Shown piece by piece: positions 17,746-24,856 of a stretch of DNA of 27,366 nt. A model generated the notes under the pieces. It had not been told where the DNA came from, did not search any database, and saw only the letters and a program-made list of their open reading frames with translations. The DNA comes from Canicola haemoglobinophilus. Its GTDB lineage: Bacteria > Pseudomonadota > Gammaproteobacteria > Enterobacterales > Pasteurellaceae. The translations under genes were made by a program, and so were the position numbers. Location of the stretch: assembly GCF_002015075.1 (NCBI RefSeq), contig NZ_MUXZ01000020.1, forward strand, positions 22,671 to 50,036, read 5' to 3'. Position 1 is the first letter of the stretch. Every line of letters starts with the position of its first letter.

Positions 17746-17785
17746 AATATTTCCTTTTCTTATGGTTAAATTGAAAACGGCTGAG

Positions 17786-17813
17786 ATATAAGTTCAGAAA
17801 TGAAGATTTCAAG
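17786..17813 (-). promoter_or_regulatory. Heat-shock-like (sigma-32) promoter of htpG
   Basis: On the minus strand CTTGAAA (17813-17807) exactly matches the sigma-32 -35 consensus. After 14 bases CTTATAT (17792-17786) partly matches CCCATNT. A start near 17779 leaves a leader of about 33 bases to the htpG ATG. htpG is a heat-shock gene in related bacteria, which fits. Confidence 0.6.
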
Positions 17814-17824
17814 TTAATCGGCAT

Positions 17825-17853
17825 AAAAAATGCGGTCAAATTTGACCGCACTT
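17825..17853 (-). terminator. Uptake-signal hairpin terminator after the Opa-like gene
   Basis: A 20-base perfect palindrome (17831-17850, TGCGGTCAAA with its complement) is built from one intact and one nearly intact uptake signal. On the minus strand it is followed by an ATTTTTT run. It lies 30 bases after the stop at 17883 and ahead of the htpG promoter. Confidence 0.85.
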
Positions 17854-17882
17854 TGAAAATCTAAAAAATTTATAGAAAATAA

Positions 17883-18473
17883 TTAAAACTCGTATCTCAA
17901 ACCGATTTTAGCACCATATTGATTAATTTTGTCACCTTCAATTTTCACTAATTGTTGGTATTCAACAGCAGCTTGAGCGAAAAGATTGTTAGAGAGTTTA
18001 TAGCTAACTCCTGTTACGACGCCATATCCTAATTTAGTGCGAGTATCAGATACAGATTCAGTATCAATACTGCTAGGATCGCTTGAGTCAACCATGTTGT
18101 AATTCCATTTGATCTTATTCATGGAAAGTCTAGCACCAACGAATGCTGCGAAATCAGAATTTAAATCGAAGTCATAGAATGTAGATATTCCAAAAGAATT
18201 TATTTTTAAATTAAATTTCTCCACAATATCTGATTGAGTGTTGTTATGATTTATTTTTCCATAGTGAGAATAATCTATCCCCAAACGAAAATTATTAAAT
18301 TTATAACCAACAGAAATGCTTGGTGCTAATTGGCTTTTAGAAATCGAGTCCCCTTCTTGAAAATGAGTTTTTAGTTTTGAATAACCTAAATCTCCCTGAA
18401 CATACCAATTCGCATTAGCTACACTGCTTAATGTAAGAGCCGCTAGTGCAGCAACCAATAATGATTTTTTCAT
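17883..18473 (-). CDS. Opa/OmpA-like eight-stranded outer-membrane barrel
   Basis: A 196-residue outer-membrane protein of the opacity/OmpA-transmembrane type. The signal peptide is MKKSLLVAALAALTLSSVANA, with cleavage at about residue 21-22, leaving NWYVQGDLGYSKL. Alternating aromatic/polar strands continue (SVGYKFNNFRLGIDYSHYG, FGISTFYDFDLNSDFAAFVGARLS, KLGYGVVTGVSYKLSNNLFAQAAVEYQ, GAKIGLRYEF). The last residue is Phe preceded by a strand, the assembly signal for the BAM machinery. The frame opens at 18485, but GGAGAG between 18485 and 18473 is the ribosome-binding site of the second ATG, so 18473 is chosen. Loops between strands are polar and presumably surface exposed. An adhesin role is known for Opa proteins but is not shown here. 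Confidence 0.85.
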   Translation of the reverse strand: MKKSLLVAALAALTLSSVANANWYVQGDLGYSKLKTHFQEGDSISKSQLAPSISVGYKFNNFRLGIDYSHYGKINHNNTQSDIVEKFNLKINSFGISTFYDFDLNSDFAAFVGARLSMNKIKWNYNMVDSSDPSSIDTESVSDTRTKLGYGVVTGVSYKLSNNLFAQAAVEYQQLVKIEGDKINQYGAKIGLRYEF

Positions 18474-18611
18474 AAAACTCTCCATGAAAATTGTTTATAA
18501 CGTTAGGACCATTATGTAAATGGTCGCTCCATAATAAGCTCATAAATATTGAAAGGTCAATTACTATTAAGAAATAATTTAAACAAAAAACAATAATAAA
18601 ATACCCTTTAA

Positions 18612-18661
18612 AAAACCCGATTATAAAATCTCTGTTGCCAAAAATTTGATAATCGGGTTTT
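18612..18661 (-). terminator. Hairpin overlapping the arfA 3' end and stop codon
   Basis: On the minus strand a 13-base arm (18661-18649) inside the arfA coding region pairs perfectly with 18624-18612 across a 24-base loop and is followed by T's. The arfA TAA (18623-18621) lies inside the 3' arm. The structure is therefore both the transcriptional terminator and a double-stranded target spanning the coding end. Confidence 0.88.
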
Positions 18662-18857
18662 CAAAATATTTCCCTACATGTTTTGCTTTACGCTGATAAC
18701 TGCCTTTTCCTTTGTGCTTTCGTTCAATGCGTTGACGAAATAACGGATCATGTAATAAGGCTTGAATTGCATTATCTCGAATAACACCTTTTTGGTGTCG
18801 GTACTTTATTGAACCTTGTTCATTTAACGGCTCAATGACGACTTTTTTCTTTGCCAT
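18621..18857 (-). CDS. arfA: Alternative ribosome-rescue factor A
   Basis: ArfA recruits release factor 2 to ribosomes stalled on mRNAs without a stop codon, as a backup for tmRNA. The core YRHQKGVIRDNAIQALLHDPLFRQR followed by KHKGKGSYQRKAKH corresponds closely to E. coli ArfA (its DNAIEALLHDPLFRQRVE and GKGSYxRK region). The 78-residue form has about 15 extra N-terminal residues (AKKKVVIEPLNEQGSI) and a hydrophobic tail (PIIKFLATEIL). In E. coli the tail is normally not made, because arfA mRNA is truncated at a hairpin and full-length protein is degraded. Here a 13-bp hairpin begins in the tail codons and encloses the stop. The start follows AAGGAAA. Confidence 0.93.
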   Translation of the reverse strand: MAKKKVVIEPLNEQGSIKYRHQKGVIRDNAIQALLHDPLFRQRIERKHKGKGSYQRKAKHVGKYFENPIIKFLATEIL

Positions 18858-18876
18858 AAAATTTCCTTAATAGTAA

Positions 18877-18905
18877 TAAAAAATCAGCTTACATTTCGTA
18901 AGCTG
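18877..18905 (-). terminator. Terminator of yfgD
   Basis: On the minus strand CAGCTTAC and GTAAGCTG form an 8-bp stem with a 5-base loop, followed by ATTTTTTATT. It lies 18 bases past the yfgD stop and before the arfA start. Confidence 0.88.
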
Positions 18906-18922
18906 GCGCATTATAAAACAAA

Positions 18923-19273
18923 TTACAGAATTGCTAAAACACTTTCTGGCGGTCTTCCGATTTTGGCTTTTTCGCCATTGACTACAATTGGGCGTTCAAG
19001 TAATGCGGAGTTTTGTGAAAGTGCGGTCAGAAGTTGTTGTTCGGTTAAATCTGGATTATTTAATCCTAATTGTAAATAAAGATCATCTTTGCAACGCATC
19101 ATTTCTCTTACAGACTTAATGCCTAATTTCTGCACCAAAGTTTGCAATTCTTCAACGCTGTAAGTTTGTTGTAAATATAATTCAATTTCAAAAGGAATAG
19201 ATTGTTGTTCTAATAAAGCTAAGGTTTCACGGCTCTTTGAACAACGTGGATTGTGATAAATTTTAACAGTCAT
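18923..19273 (-). CDS. yfgD: ArsC/Spx-family reductase-like protein YfgD
   Basis: A 116-residue thioredoxin-fold protein of the ArsC family. The N-terminus KIYHNPRCSKSRETLALL contains the family's active cysteine (residue 11) in a CxxS context, and the C-terminal ERPIVVNGEKAKIGRPPESVL is the conserved arginine-bearing loop. It is much closer to E. coli YfgD (119 residues) than to plasmid arsenate reductase, so true arsenate reduction is uncertain. The frame is open to 19342, but ATG 19273 has an excellent GAGGAGC site and matches the YfgD start. It is divergent from perM; yfgD and perM are also close neighbours in E. coli. No arsenic efflux genes are nearby. Confidence 0.9.
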   Translation of the reverse strand: MTVKIYHNPRCSKSRETLALLEQQSIPFEIELYLQQTYSVEELQTLVQKLGIKSVREMMRCKDDLYLQLGLNNPDLTEQQLLTALSQNSALLERPIVVNGEKAKIGRPPESVLAIL

Positions 19274-19359
19274 AAGTGCTCCTCTTATTTGATACAGTTC
19301 AAATGCACAGAATTTTACCTTATAATCAGCCGAAATGCGCATTTATTAAAGGATAAATT

Positions 19360-20412
19360 ATGATTGAAATGTTGAAAAATTGGTATCATCGCCGCTTTAC
19401 TGATCCACAGGCTATGGCGCTTTTTGCGATTTTATTTTTCGGCTTTGTGGCGATTTACTTTTTCAGCAATTTATTGGCTCCTCTCCTTATTGCGATTGTT
19501 TTGGCTTATTTGCTCGAATATCCTATTCGTCTATTAAATGAAAAATTAAAAATGCCTCGAATTTTAGCCACCTTTCTTATTCTCGGTGGTTTTATCGCTG
19601 TCACTTTTATCATGACCTTTATTTTGATCCCAACATTGTGGACCCAGACGGTTAAATTGGTGAGCGACTTACCGCATATGTTCAATCAACTCAATGAATG
19701 GTTACTCTCTTTGCCAGAAGACTATCCTGAGTTAGTCGATTATCAAATGATAGATACGTTTTTTATTTCATTTAAAAACAAAATTTTAGGGTTAGGCGAG
19801 TCCGCACTCAAATTTTCTATTGCCTCTTTATTAAATCTAGTGACCTTAGGCATTTATGCTTTTTTGGTGCCATTAATGGTGTTTTTCTTACTTAAAGATA
19901 AAATGGAATTAATTGACTATATTACAAACTTTCTACCAAAGAACCGCACTTTAGCCTCAAAAGTTTGGCGAGAAATGCAACAACAAATTGCGAATTACAT
20001 TCGTGGAAAGTTACTTGAAATTTTAATTATTGCTTTAGTTAGCTATGCCATATTTTTATTTTTTGGGCTGAATTATCCGTTGTTACTTGCGGTTGCCGTG
20101 GGATTTTCGGTGTTAGTGCCATACATTGGAGCGGTGTTAGTGACTATTCCTGTTGCCTTAGTCGCGATGTTCCAATTTGGTATTACACCAACTTTTTGGT
20201 ATTTAATGATTGCCTATGTAATCAGCCAAATTCTTGATGGTAATTTACTTGTGCCATTTTTGTTTTCTGAGGCGGTTAATTTACACCCTCTTACCATTAT
20301 TATTGCTGTTCTTATCTTTGGTGGATTATGGGGATTTTGGGGCGTATTCTTTGCTATTCCATTAGCCACATTAGTCAAAGCTGTTGTTTCTTCTTGGCCT
20401 TCAACAGAATAA
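19360..20412 (+). CDS. perM: PerM, AI-2E-family transporter/permease
   Basis: A 350-residue inner-membrane protein of the AI-2E exporter (UPF0118) family. It opens with RFTDPQAMALFAILFFGFVA and two early helices (residues 18-55) and PRILATFLILGGFIAV (residues 66-90). After a central hydrophilic region come the conserved VPLMVFFLLKDK near residue 168, an LNYPLLLAVAVGFSVLVPYIGAVL segment near 230, and the terminal GGLWGFWGVFFAIPLATLVKAV, the family signature. The substrate of PerM proteins is not settled. The ATG follows AAGGATAA. The mltF start lies 18 bases after its stop, so the two are probably co-transcribed. Confidence 0.93.
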   Translation: MIEMLKNWYHRRFTDPQAMALFAILFFGFVAIYFFSNLLAPLLIAIVLAYLLEYPIRLLNEKLKMPRILATFLILGGFIAVTFIMTFILIPTLWTQTVKLVSDLPHMFNQLNEWLLSLPEDYPELVDYQMIDTFFISFKNKILGLGESALKFSIASLLNLVTLGIYAFLVPLMVFFLLKDKMELIDYITNFLPKNRTLASKVWREMQQQIANYIRGKLLEILIIALVSYAIFLFFGLNYPLLLAVAVGFSVLVPYIGAVLVTIPVALVAMFQFGITPTFWYLMIAYVISQILDGNLLVPFLFSEAVNLHPLTIIIAVLIFGGLWGFWGVFFAIPLATLVKAVVSSWPSTE

Positions 20413-20430
20413 TCAGTAAGGATCACTTCA

Positions 20431-21861
20431 TTGAAAGGACTATTTATTCGGATTATTTTCGCTATTAGTTTATTGCTTTGGGCAATAGACATGGTTTTTC
20501 CTTGGCAACAAATAATGAAATCTGAACAAAATTACTATACAGCAATTCAAGAGCGGCAAAAATTGATTGTAGGAACAATCAATAATCCCGTGTCCTATTT
20601 TATCGGTGCAGAAGGAAAGTCAGGCTTAGAATATGAGTTAAGTAAAGCTTTTGCTGATTACTTAAATGTTGATCTCGAAATCATTCCTTTAAATAGTACA
20701 GATGCGTTATTTCAAGCATTAGAACAAGGAAAAATAGATATTGCGGCGGCAAATTTATTTTATCAACAAGATCGAAGCGAAAAATTTCAACTCGGTCCAG
20801 CTTACTATTCAGCCTCTTGGCAACTCGCTTATCGCAAAGGCGAAACTCGCCCAACAAGCCTAGAAAAATTAACAGGAAAATTAGTTATTCCCACTAACTC
20901 TGCATTAAAAAGTATTTTGCTTGCAGAAAAAGAAAAATATCCAAATTTAGTGTGGGAAAGCAGTGAGCTCAGTCAAGAAGAACTCTTGTTTCAAGTCGCA
21001 GAAGGGAAAATAGATTATACGATTGCCAACTCAATTGAAGTTTCTGTTAGCCAACAAGTTAAACCTCAGATTGCTGTTGCTTTTGATGTTACAGATGAAT
21101 TTACTGTACATTGGTACTTATCTAATAATGGCTATTCAGAACTGCAAGCTGCCTTATTGGATTTTATGAACAGCTCAATGGAAAATGGCTTAATTGCTCG
21201 AATTGAAGAAAAATATTTCAATCATCTCAGAGAATTCGATTATGTTGATACTCGCTCCTATTTAAAAGCCATTGAAACTGTTTTACCAAAATATGAACCG
21301 CTATTTGAAAAATACAAAGGGGATTTAGATTGGCGTTTATTGGCTGCGATTTCTTACCAAGAATCCCATTGGAACCCAGATGCAACTTCGCCAACAGGGG
21401 TTCGAGGCATGATGATGTTAACAAAAGCAACAGCTGATCGCATGAATATAACCAATCGCCTCGCTCCAGAACAAAGCATTAAAGCAGGCTCTGAATATTT
21501 GCATCTTCTACTCGGGCAAATGCCAGATACTATTTTAAAAGAAGATCGTATTTGGTTTGCTCTTGCCGCTTATAACATGGGGTTAGGGCATTTATTAGAT
21601 GCTAGACGTTTGACCAAAAATCTGGGGGGAGATCCTGATAATTGGTTAGATGTCAAAAAGAATTTACCTTTGTTAGCACAAAAACGTTATTTTACTAATC
21701 TTAAATATGGTTATGCTCGAGGTTACGAGGCTTTTCAATATGTGGAAAATATTAGAAGATACATGAACAGCATTGTAAACTACCAACGTGTTCAGCAAAG
21801 CCAACAAGAACAGCAAAATAGCGATACCCCATCAACCAAAACACAGCAGGAACAGCCATGA
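20431..21861 (+). CDS. mltF: Membrane-bound lytic murein transglycosylase F
   Basis: MltF cleaves the MurNAc-GlcNAc bond of peptidoglycan non-hydrolytically. The 476-residue protein starts with an N-terminal membrane/signal segment (IRIIFAISLLLWAIDMVF). A solute-binding-protein-like regulatory domain follows at residues 40-275 (LIVGTINNPVSYFIGAEGKSGLEYELSKAFADYL, GPAYYSASWQLAYR). The C-terminal lytic domain begins near 290 with LDWRLLAAISYQESHWNPDATSPTGVRGMMMLT, containing the catalytic Glu of the ESHW motif, and later FALAAYNMGLGHLLDAR and YGYARGYEAFQYV. The start is TTG, with AAGGATC ahead of it; no better ATG lies upstream. The last 30 residues are Gln-rich and variable. Its stop overlaps the next small ORF as ATGA. 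Confidence 0.93.
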   Translation: MKGLFIRIIFAISLLLWAIDMVFPWQQIMKSEQNYYTAIQERQKLIVGTINNPVSYFIGAEGKSGLEYELSKAFADYLNVDLEIIPLNSTDALFQALEQGKIDIAAANLFYQQDRSEKFQLGPAYYSASWQLAYRKGETRPTSLEKLTGKLVIPTNSALKSILLAEKEKYPNLVWESSELSQEELLFQVAEGKIDYTIANSIEVSVSQQVKPQIAVAFDVTDEFTVHWYLSNNGYSELQAALLDFMNSSMENGLIARIEEKYFNHLREFDYVDTRSYLKAIETVLPKYEPLFEKYKGDLDWRLLAAISYQESHWNPDATSPTGVRGMMMLTKATADRMNITNRLAPEQSIKAGSEYLHLLLGQMPDTILKEDRIWFALAAYNMGLGHLLDARRLTKNLGGDPDNWLDVKKNLPLLAQKRYFTNLKYGYARGYEAFQYVENIRRYMNSIVNYQRVQQSQQEQQNSDTPSTKTQQEQP

Positions 21862-22010
21862 GAAGAAAAACATTTTTGAAAAAAAGCAAAGTAAAACTCT
21901 ATCGTGTATCACATAATCGAGCATTAAGAATTCAACGCTTAAAAAAACGTAAAGCACAACAATCCGCACGACACGCATTACAATTTGTTATCCAAGAGAT
22001 TTGTAACTAA
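21858..22010 (+). CDS. Small, highly basic hypothetical protein overlapping mltF
   Basis: A 50-codon ORF beginning MRRKTFLKKSKVKLYR and ending FVIQEICN. Its ATG overlaps the mltF TGA by the classic ATGA coupling arrangement, with AGCAGGAAC (GGA core) about 5 bases upstream. It contains about 17 Lys/Arg and only one acidic residue. It is predicted to be helical from about residue 20 to 47, with LRIQRLKKRKAQQSARHALQF suggesting a nucleic-acid- or ribosome-binding character. I do not recognise the family. A stop-free frame of this composition with coupling to mltF is unlikely by chance in AT-rich DNA, but the size leaves doubt. No signal peptide or membrane segment is seen. Confidence 0.6.
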   Translation: MRRKTFLKKSKVKLYRVSHNRALRIQRLKKRKAQQSARHALQFVIQEICN

Positions 22011-22067
22011 CTTTGAGCTGAAAATCTTTTTATTTTTAATCATGCAAACACAACTAGAGAATATTCT

Positions 22068-23971
22068 ATGAAAAAAATCTAATTACCACCGCACTTTTAG
22101 CCACATTAGCCGCCTCGGTGCACGCAGAATCAACGAAAAACCAACTGCAACCAATAACCGTCTATTCCGCTTACGCAACCCCAATCAACCAAGACAAAAC
22201 AGCCTCATCAGTTACTGTTTTGACCGAAAAAGATTTCGCCGAACGCAATGCCACTTATGTGAGTGATGTATTGAAAACTGTGCTGGGTGTGGCTATGGGG
22301 ATTAGCGGTGGTCGTGGTGCAGTCTCAAGCCTTTTCTTAAGGGGAGCAAATTCCAAACATACAGCAATCATCATTGATGGTATAAAAGTGAACCCTGTTG
22401 ATACAAACTTCGATTTTGGTGGCTTAACTTTAAGCAATGTTGAAAGAATTGAAGTTTTACGTGGTGAACAATCTGCACTCTGGGGCAGTGATGCAATGGG
22501 TGGCGTTGTTTATATCACAACAAAAAGCGGATTATACAAAGGCAAGCCATTTAATATCGACTTCGATTTTGGTGCAGGATCGCACCGCACTTTAGACGGT
22601 TCCGTCACTGTTTCTGGCTATAACAAGGGGTTCTACTACGCATTACAGGGCGACAGCCATAAAACAGCTGGAATTTCCGCTAGAACAACTGAAACACAAG
22701 GCAATACAACCTATGTTGCAACGGAAAAAGATAAATTCCATCGTGACAGTGGCTCACTTCGCCTAGGCTATGATGATAATGACAAAGGCATTGAGTTACT
22801 TGCTAAACATTCAAGCCAAACAGTCCATTTTGATAATAGCGTTCAATATGAAAAAAATGCTGATGATCGTACAAGAACAAAGGATACTCAGTTTAAATTA
22901 AGTGGTTATGTGGGTAATAGCAATGACTTATTTGTACATAAAGCAAATGTCAGCCATATAAAAACAAAGAGTGAAACAACTCAATATAATAAATATTCAA
23001 CTAAAGTTGAAAACAAAGACTACGAAAGCAAAAAATTAGCAGCATCTTATCAATTAGATGTCAATTTTGATAACCAAGGCGAAGTAAAGCAGGCAGTTAG
23101 CTTGCTGACTGATTATCAACATTCAAAATATGTGAATTCAGGCTATAACTATGTGCCTAAAAAATTGATTGAGAAAAGCATTGCAGCGGAATATCGTCTC
23201 TTTACTGAACAAGATCATAGTCTTTCATTAAGTGGTCGTTATACCGATAATTCTCAATTTGAAAATGCCTTTACTGCACGTTTAGCGGGAGCTTATCGTT
23301 TTTCACCAAACATAAAATCTCATGCAAGTTTTGGTAAAGCTATCCATAATCCAACAATGTCCGAATACTATGGTTGGGATGGTAATTAGTTGGCAAATCC
23401 AAATCTTAAAGCAGAAAAAAGTCTAGGCGGAGAATTGGGGTTACTCTTTGAAACAATGGATAAACAACATTCATTCGATGTAACTTATTTTGCTCGTAAC
23501 GTTGATAATTATTTAGATTTTAAAACGGAAGATTGGGTAGTTTATCAAGCTGTGAATAGAGTAGGTAAGACTAAAATTAAAGGCGTTGAGTTAGCCTATA
23601 ACGGCAAATTTACAGATAACTTATCTCTTTTTGCTAACTATACTTTCACACGCATTAAAGCAGATAACGATCAATATGGTTCAAATACCGTTCGCCGTCC
23701 AAAACATAGCGGCAATTTAGGCATTAATTATCAAGTTACCAATGAATTGGGAATGAATGCAAACTTAAGCTATGTTGGTAAACGCTTTGATGTAAGCAAT
23801 AAAGCTATGCCTTCATACACCCTAGTCAACCTAGGTGCGAACTATCAGCTAACCAAAAACTTGAACATTTACGCCCACTTAAACAACGTATTTGATAAAA
23901 AATACGAAAATGTACTTGGCTACGGTCAATTCGGTCGCAATGTTTACCTTGGCTTAAAAGGTTCATTCTAA
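22068..23971 (+). pseudogene. TonB-dependent receptor (BtuB-like), frameshifted and with internal stop
   Basis: The intact ancestor would be an outer-membrane receptor of about 635 residues for a cobalamin-, heme- or siderophore-type ligand. ATG 22068 reads only MKKI-stop. One more A in the A7 tract (22071-22077) would give MKKNLITTALLATLAASVHA, a perfect signal peptide joined to the long frame at 22082. The plug is intact (VTVLTEKDFAERNATYVSDVL, FLRGANSKHTAIIIDGIKV, VLRGEQSALWGSDAMGGVVYI), and so is the barrel, ending in VYLGLKGSF with terminal Phe. A second lesion, TAG at 23387-23389, interrupts the frame at DGN-stop-LANPNLKAEKS, and the same frame resumes at once. The plug resembles BtuB. 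Two independent lesions make a single sequencing error an unlikely explanation. A GTG at 22118 would lack a signal peptide. Confidence 0.88.
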
Positions 23972-23978
23972 CCCTATC

Positions 23979-24000
23979 GGGCGTGGCAACACGCCCTTTT
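23979..24000 (+). terminator. Hairpin between receptor and binding-protein genes
   Basis: GGGCGTG and CACGCCC form a 7-bp GC-rich stem with a GCAA tetraloop and a short TTTT tail. It starts 8 bases after the receptor stop and ends only 3 bases before the next ATG, so it may both attenuate transcription and limit ribosome access to the binding-protein start. Confidence 0.75.
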
Positions 24001-24003
24001 GTT

Positions 24004-24798
24004 ATGCGTAAAATAGTCAAAATTTCCACCGCACTTTTACTTAGTATCGGCACAGTGCAGGCAGAACAATTTGTTTCGCTCAATCTGTGTGCCGATCGCT
24101 TGTTGATCGAAATTGCTCGCCCTGAACAAATTTCGGCAATGTCTAATTATTCGGCAAATCCACTGATGATGTTAGACAAAATCAACCACAATAAACCACA
24201 AATTGAACCGAGTTTAATCAACCTGTTACCCTATTTAGACAAAACCTTGTTGATTAACGAACAGTTTTATCCGCAATTAGTGGAAAAGTTACGATCCTTA
24301 GGTGTGAAGGTGGAAAACATCAGCGATCCACAAACGTCCGAACAACTATTTGAACTGATTTTACGCTTAGGCAAGCTCACCGATAATAAAGGCAAAGCAG
24401 AACAGCTCGTCGAAAAACTTACATTACAAAATTTCCAGCTAAAACGACCGCTTACACAAACGCTGATGTTATCGGATACAGGCATTGTGGAAAGTCAGTT
24501 TCAGCCTTACCGCACTTTGCTTGATTTACTCGGACTATCGCCACTTAAAGCAAACTTAACCCAACAAAATTTTTCCTTAGAAAAACTGTTGCTAAGCCAA
24601 CCTAATGTGCTTATTCGCCTAACGGATAAACAAGGCTATAACGAACAAGCGGAACTGCTCAACCACCCAATTTTGCAAAAAATTTTCCAAAATCGACCGC
24701 TTGCCTCCATTCCGCTAAAGTATAGTTACTGTTTTGACCATGGATTATGGCAGGGGGCGGAGCAAATTTACCGGCAAATAAATGTAATGAAACCATAA
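24004..24798 (+). CDS. Periplasmic binding protein of an iron-chelate/cobalamin-type ABC transporter
   Basis: A 264-residue periplasmic binding protein of the BtuF/FepB (TroA-like) fold. The signal peptide MRKIVKISTALLLSIGTVQA ends near residue 20. The mature protein begins EQFVSLNLCADRLLIEIARP, a pattern typical of helical-backbone chelate-binding proteins. A long central helix lies around residues 115-140 and DHGLWQGAEQIYRQIN is at the end. I take ATG 24004; the open frame upstream to 23983 overlaps the hairpin. No convincing Shine-Dalgarno sequence is visible. It carries a Haemophilus uptake signal inside the signal-peptide codons. It is intact, although its receptor and ATPase are broken. 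Ligand unknown; cobalamin, heme and ferric chelates are all possible. Confidence 0.85.
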   Translation: MRKIVKISTALLLSIGTVQAEQFVSLNLCADRLLIEIARPEQISAMSNYSANPLMMLDKINHNKPQIEPSLINLLPYLDKTLLINEQFYPQLVEKLRSLGVKVENISDPQTSEQLFELILRLGKLTDNKGKAEQLVEKLTLQNFQLKRPLTQTLMLSDTGIVESQFQPYRTLLDLLGLSPLKANLTQQNFSLEKLLLSQPNVLIRLTDKQGYNEQAELLNHPILQKIFQNRPLASIPLKYSYCFDHGLWQGAEQIYRQINVMKP

Positions 24799-24807
24799 GA
24801 AATGAGC

Positions 24808-24826
24808 TGTCGACAAATTGTCGACA
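24808..24826. promoter_or_regulatory. Two TGTCGACA palindromes one helical turn apart
   Basis: TGTCGACA occurs at 24808-24815 and 24819-24826, separated by AAT. Each is a perfect palindrome, and together they also form an 8-bp hairpin with a 3-base loop. They lie in the 58-base gap between the binding-protein and permease genes. There is no T run, so termination is unlikely; an intercistronic RNA hairpin or a repressor operator are the alternatives. Confidence 0.5.
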
Positions 24827-24856
24827 ACTGAAATTGGATAAAATAAACGATTAAAA

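Noticed and set aside
22118..23389. Receptor as two genuine genes starting at GTG 22118 and TTG 23390
   Set aside because: The first would lack a signal peptide and half its barrel; the second would be a headless barrel. Both are in one frame and together make one receptor.
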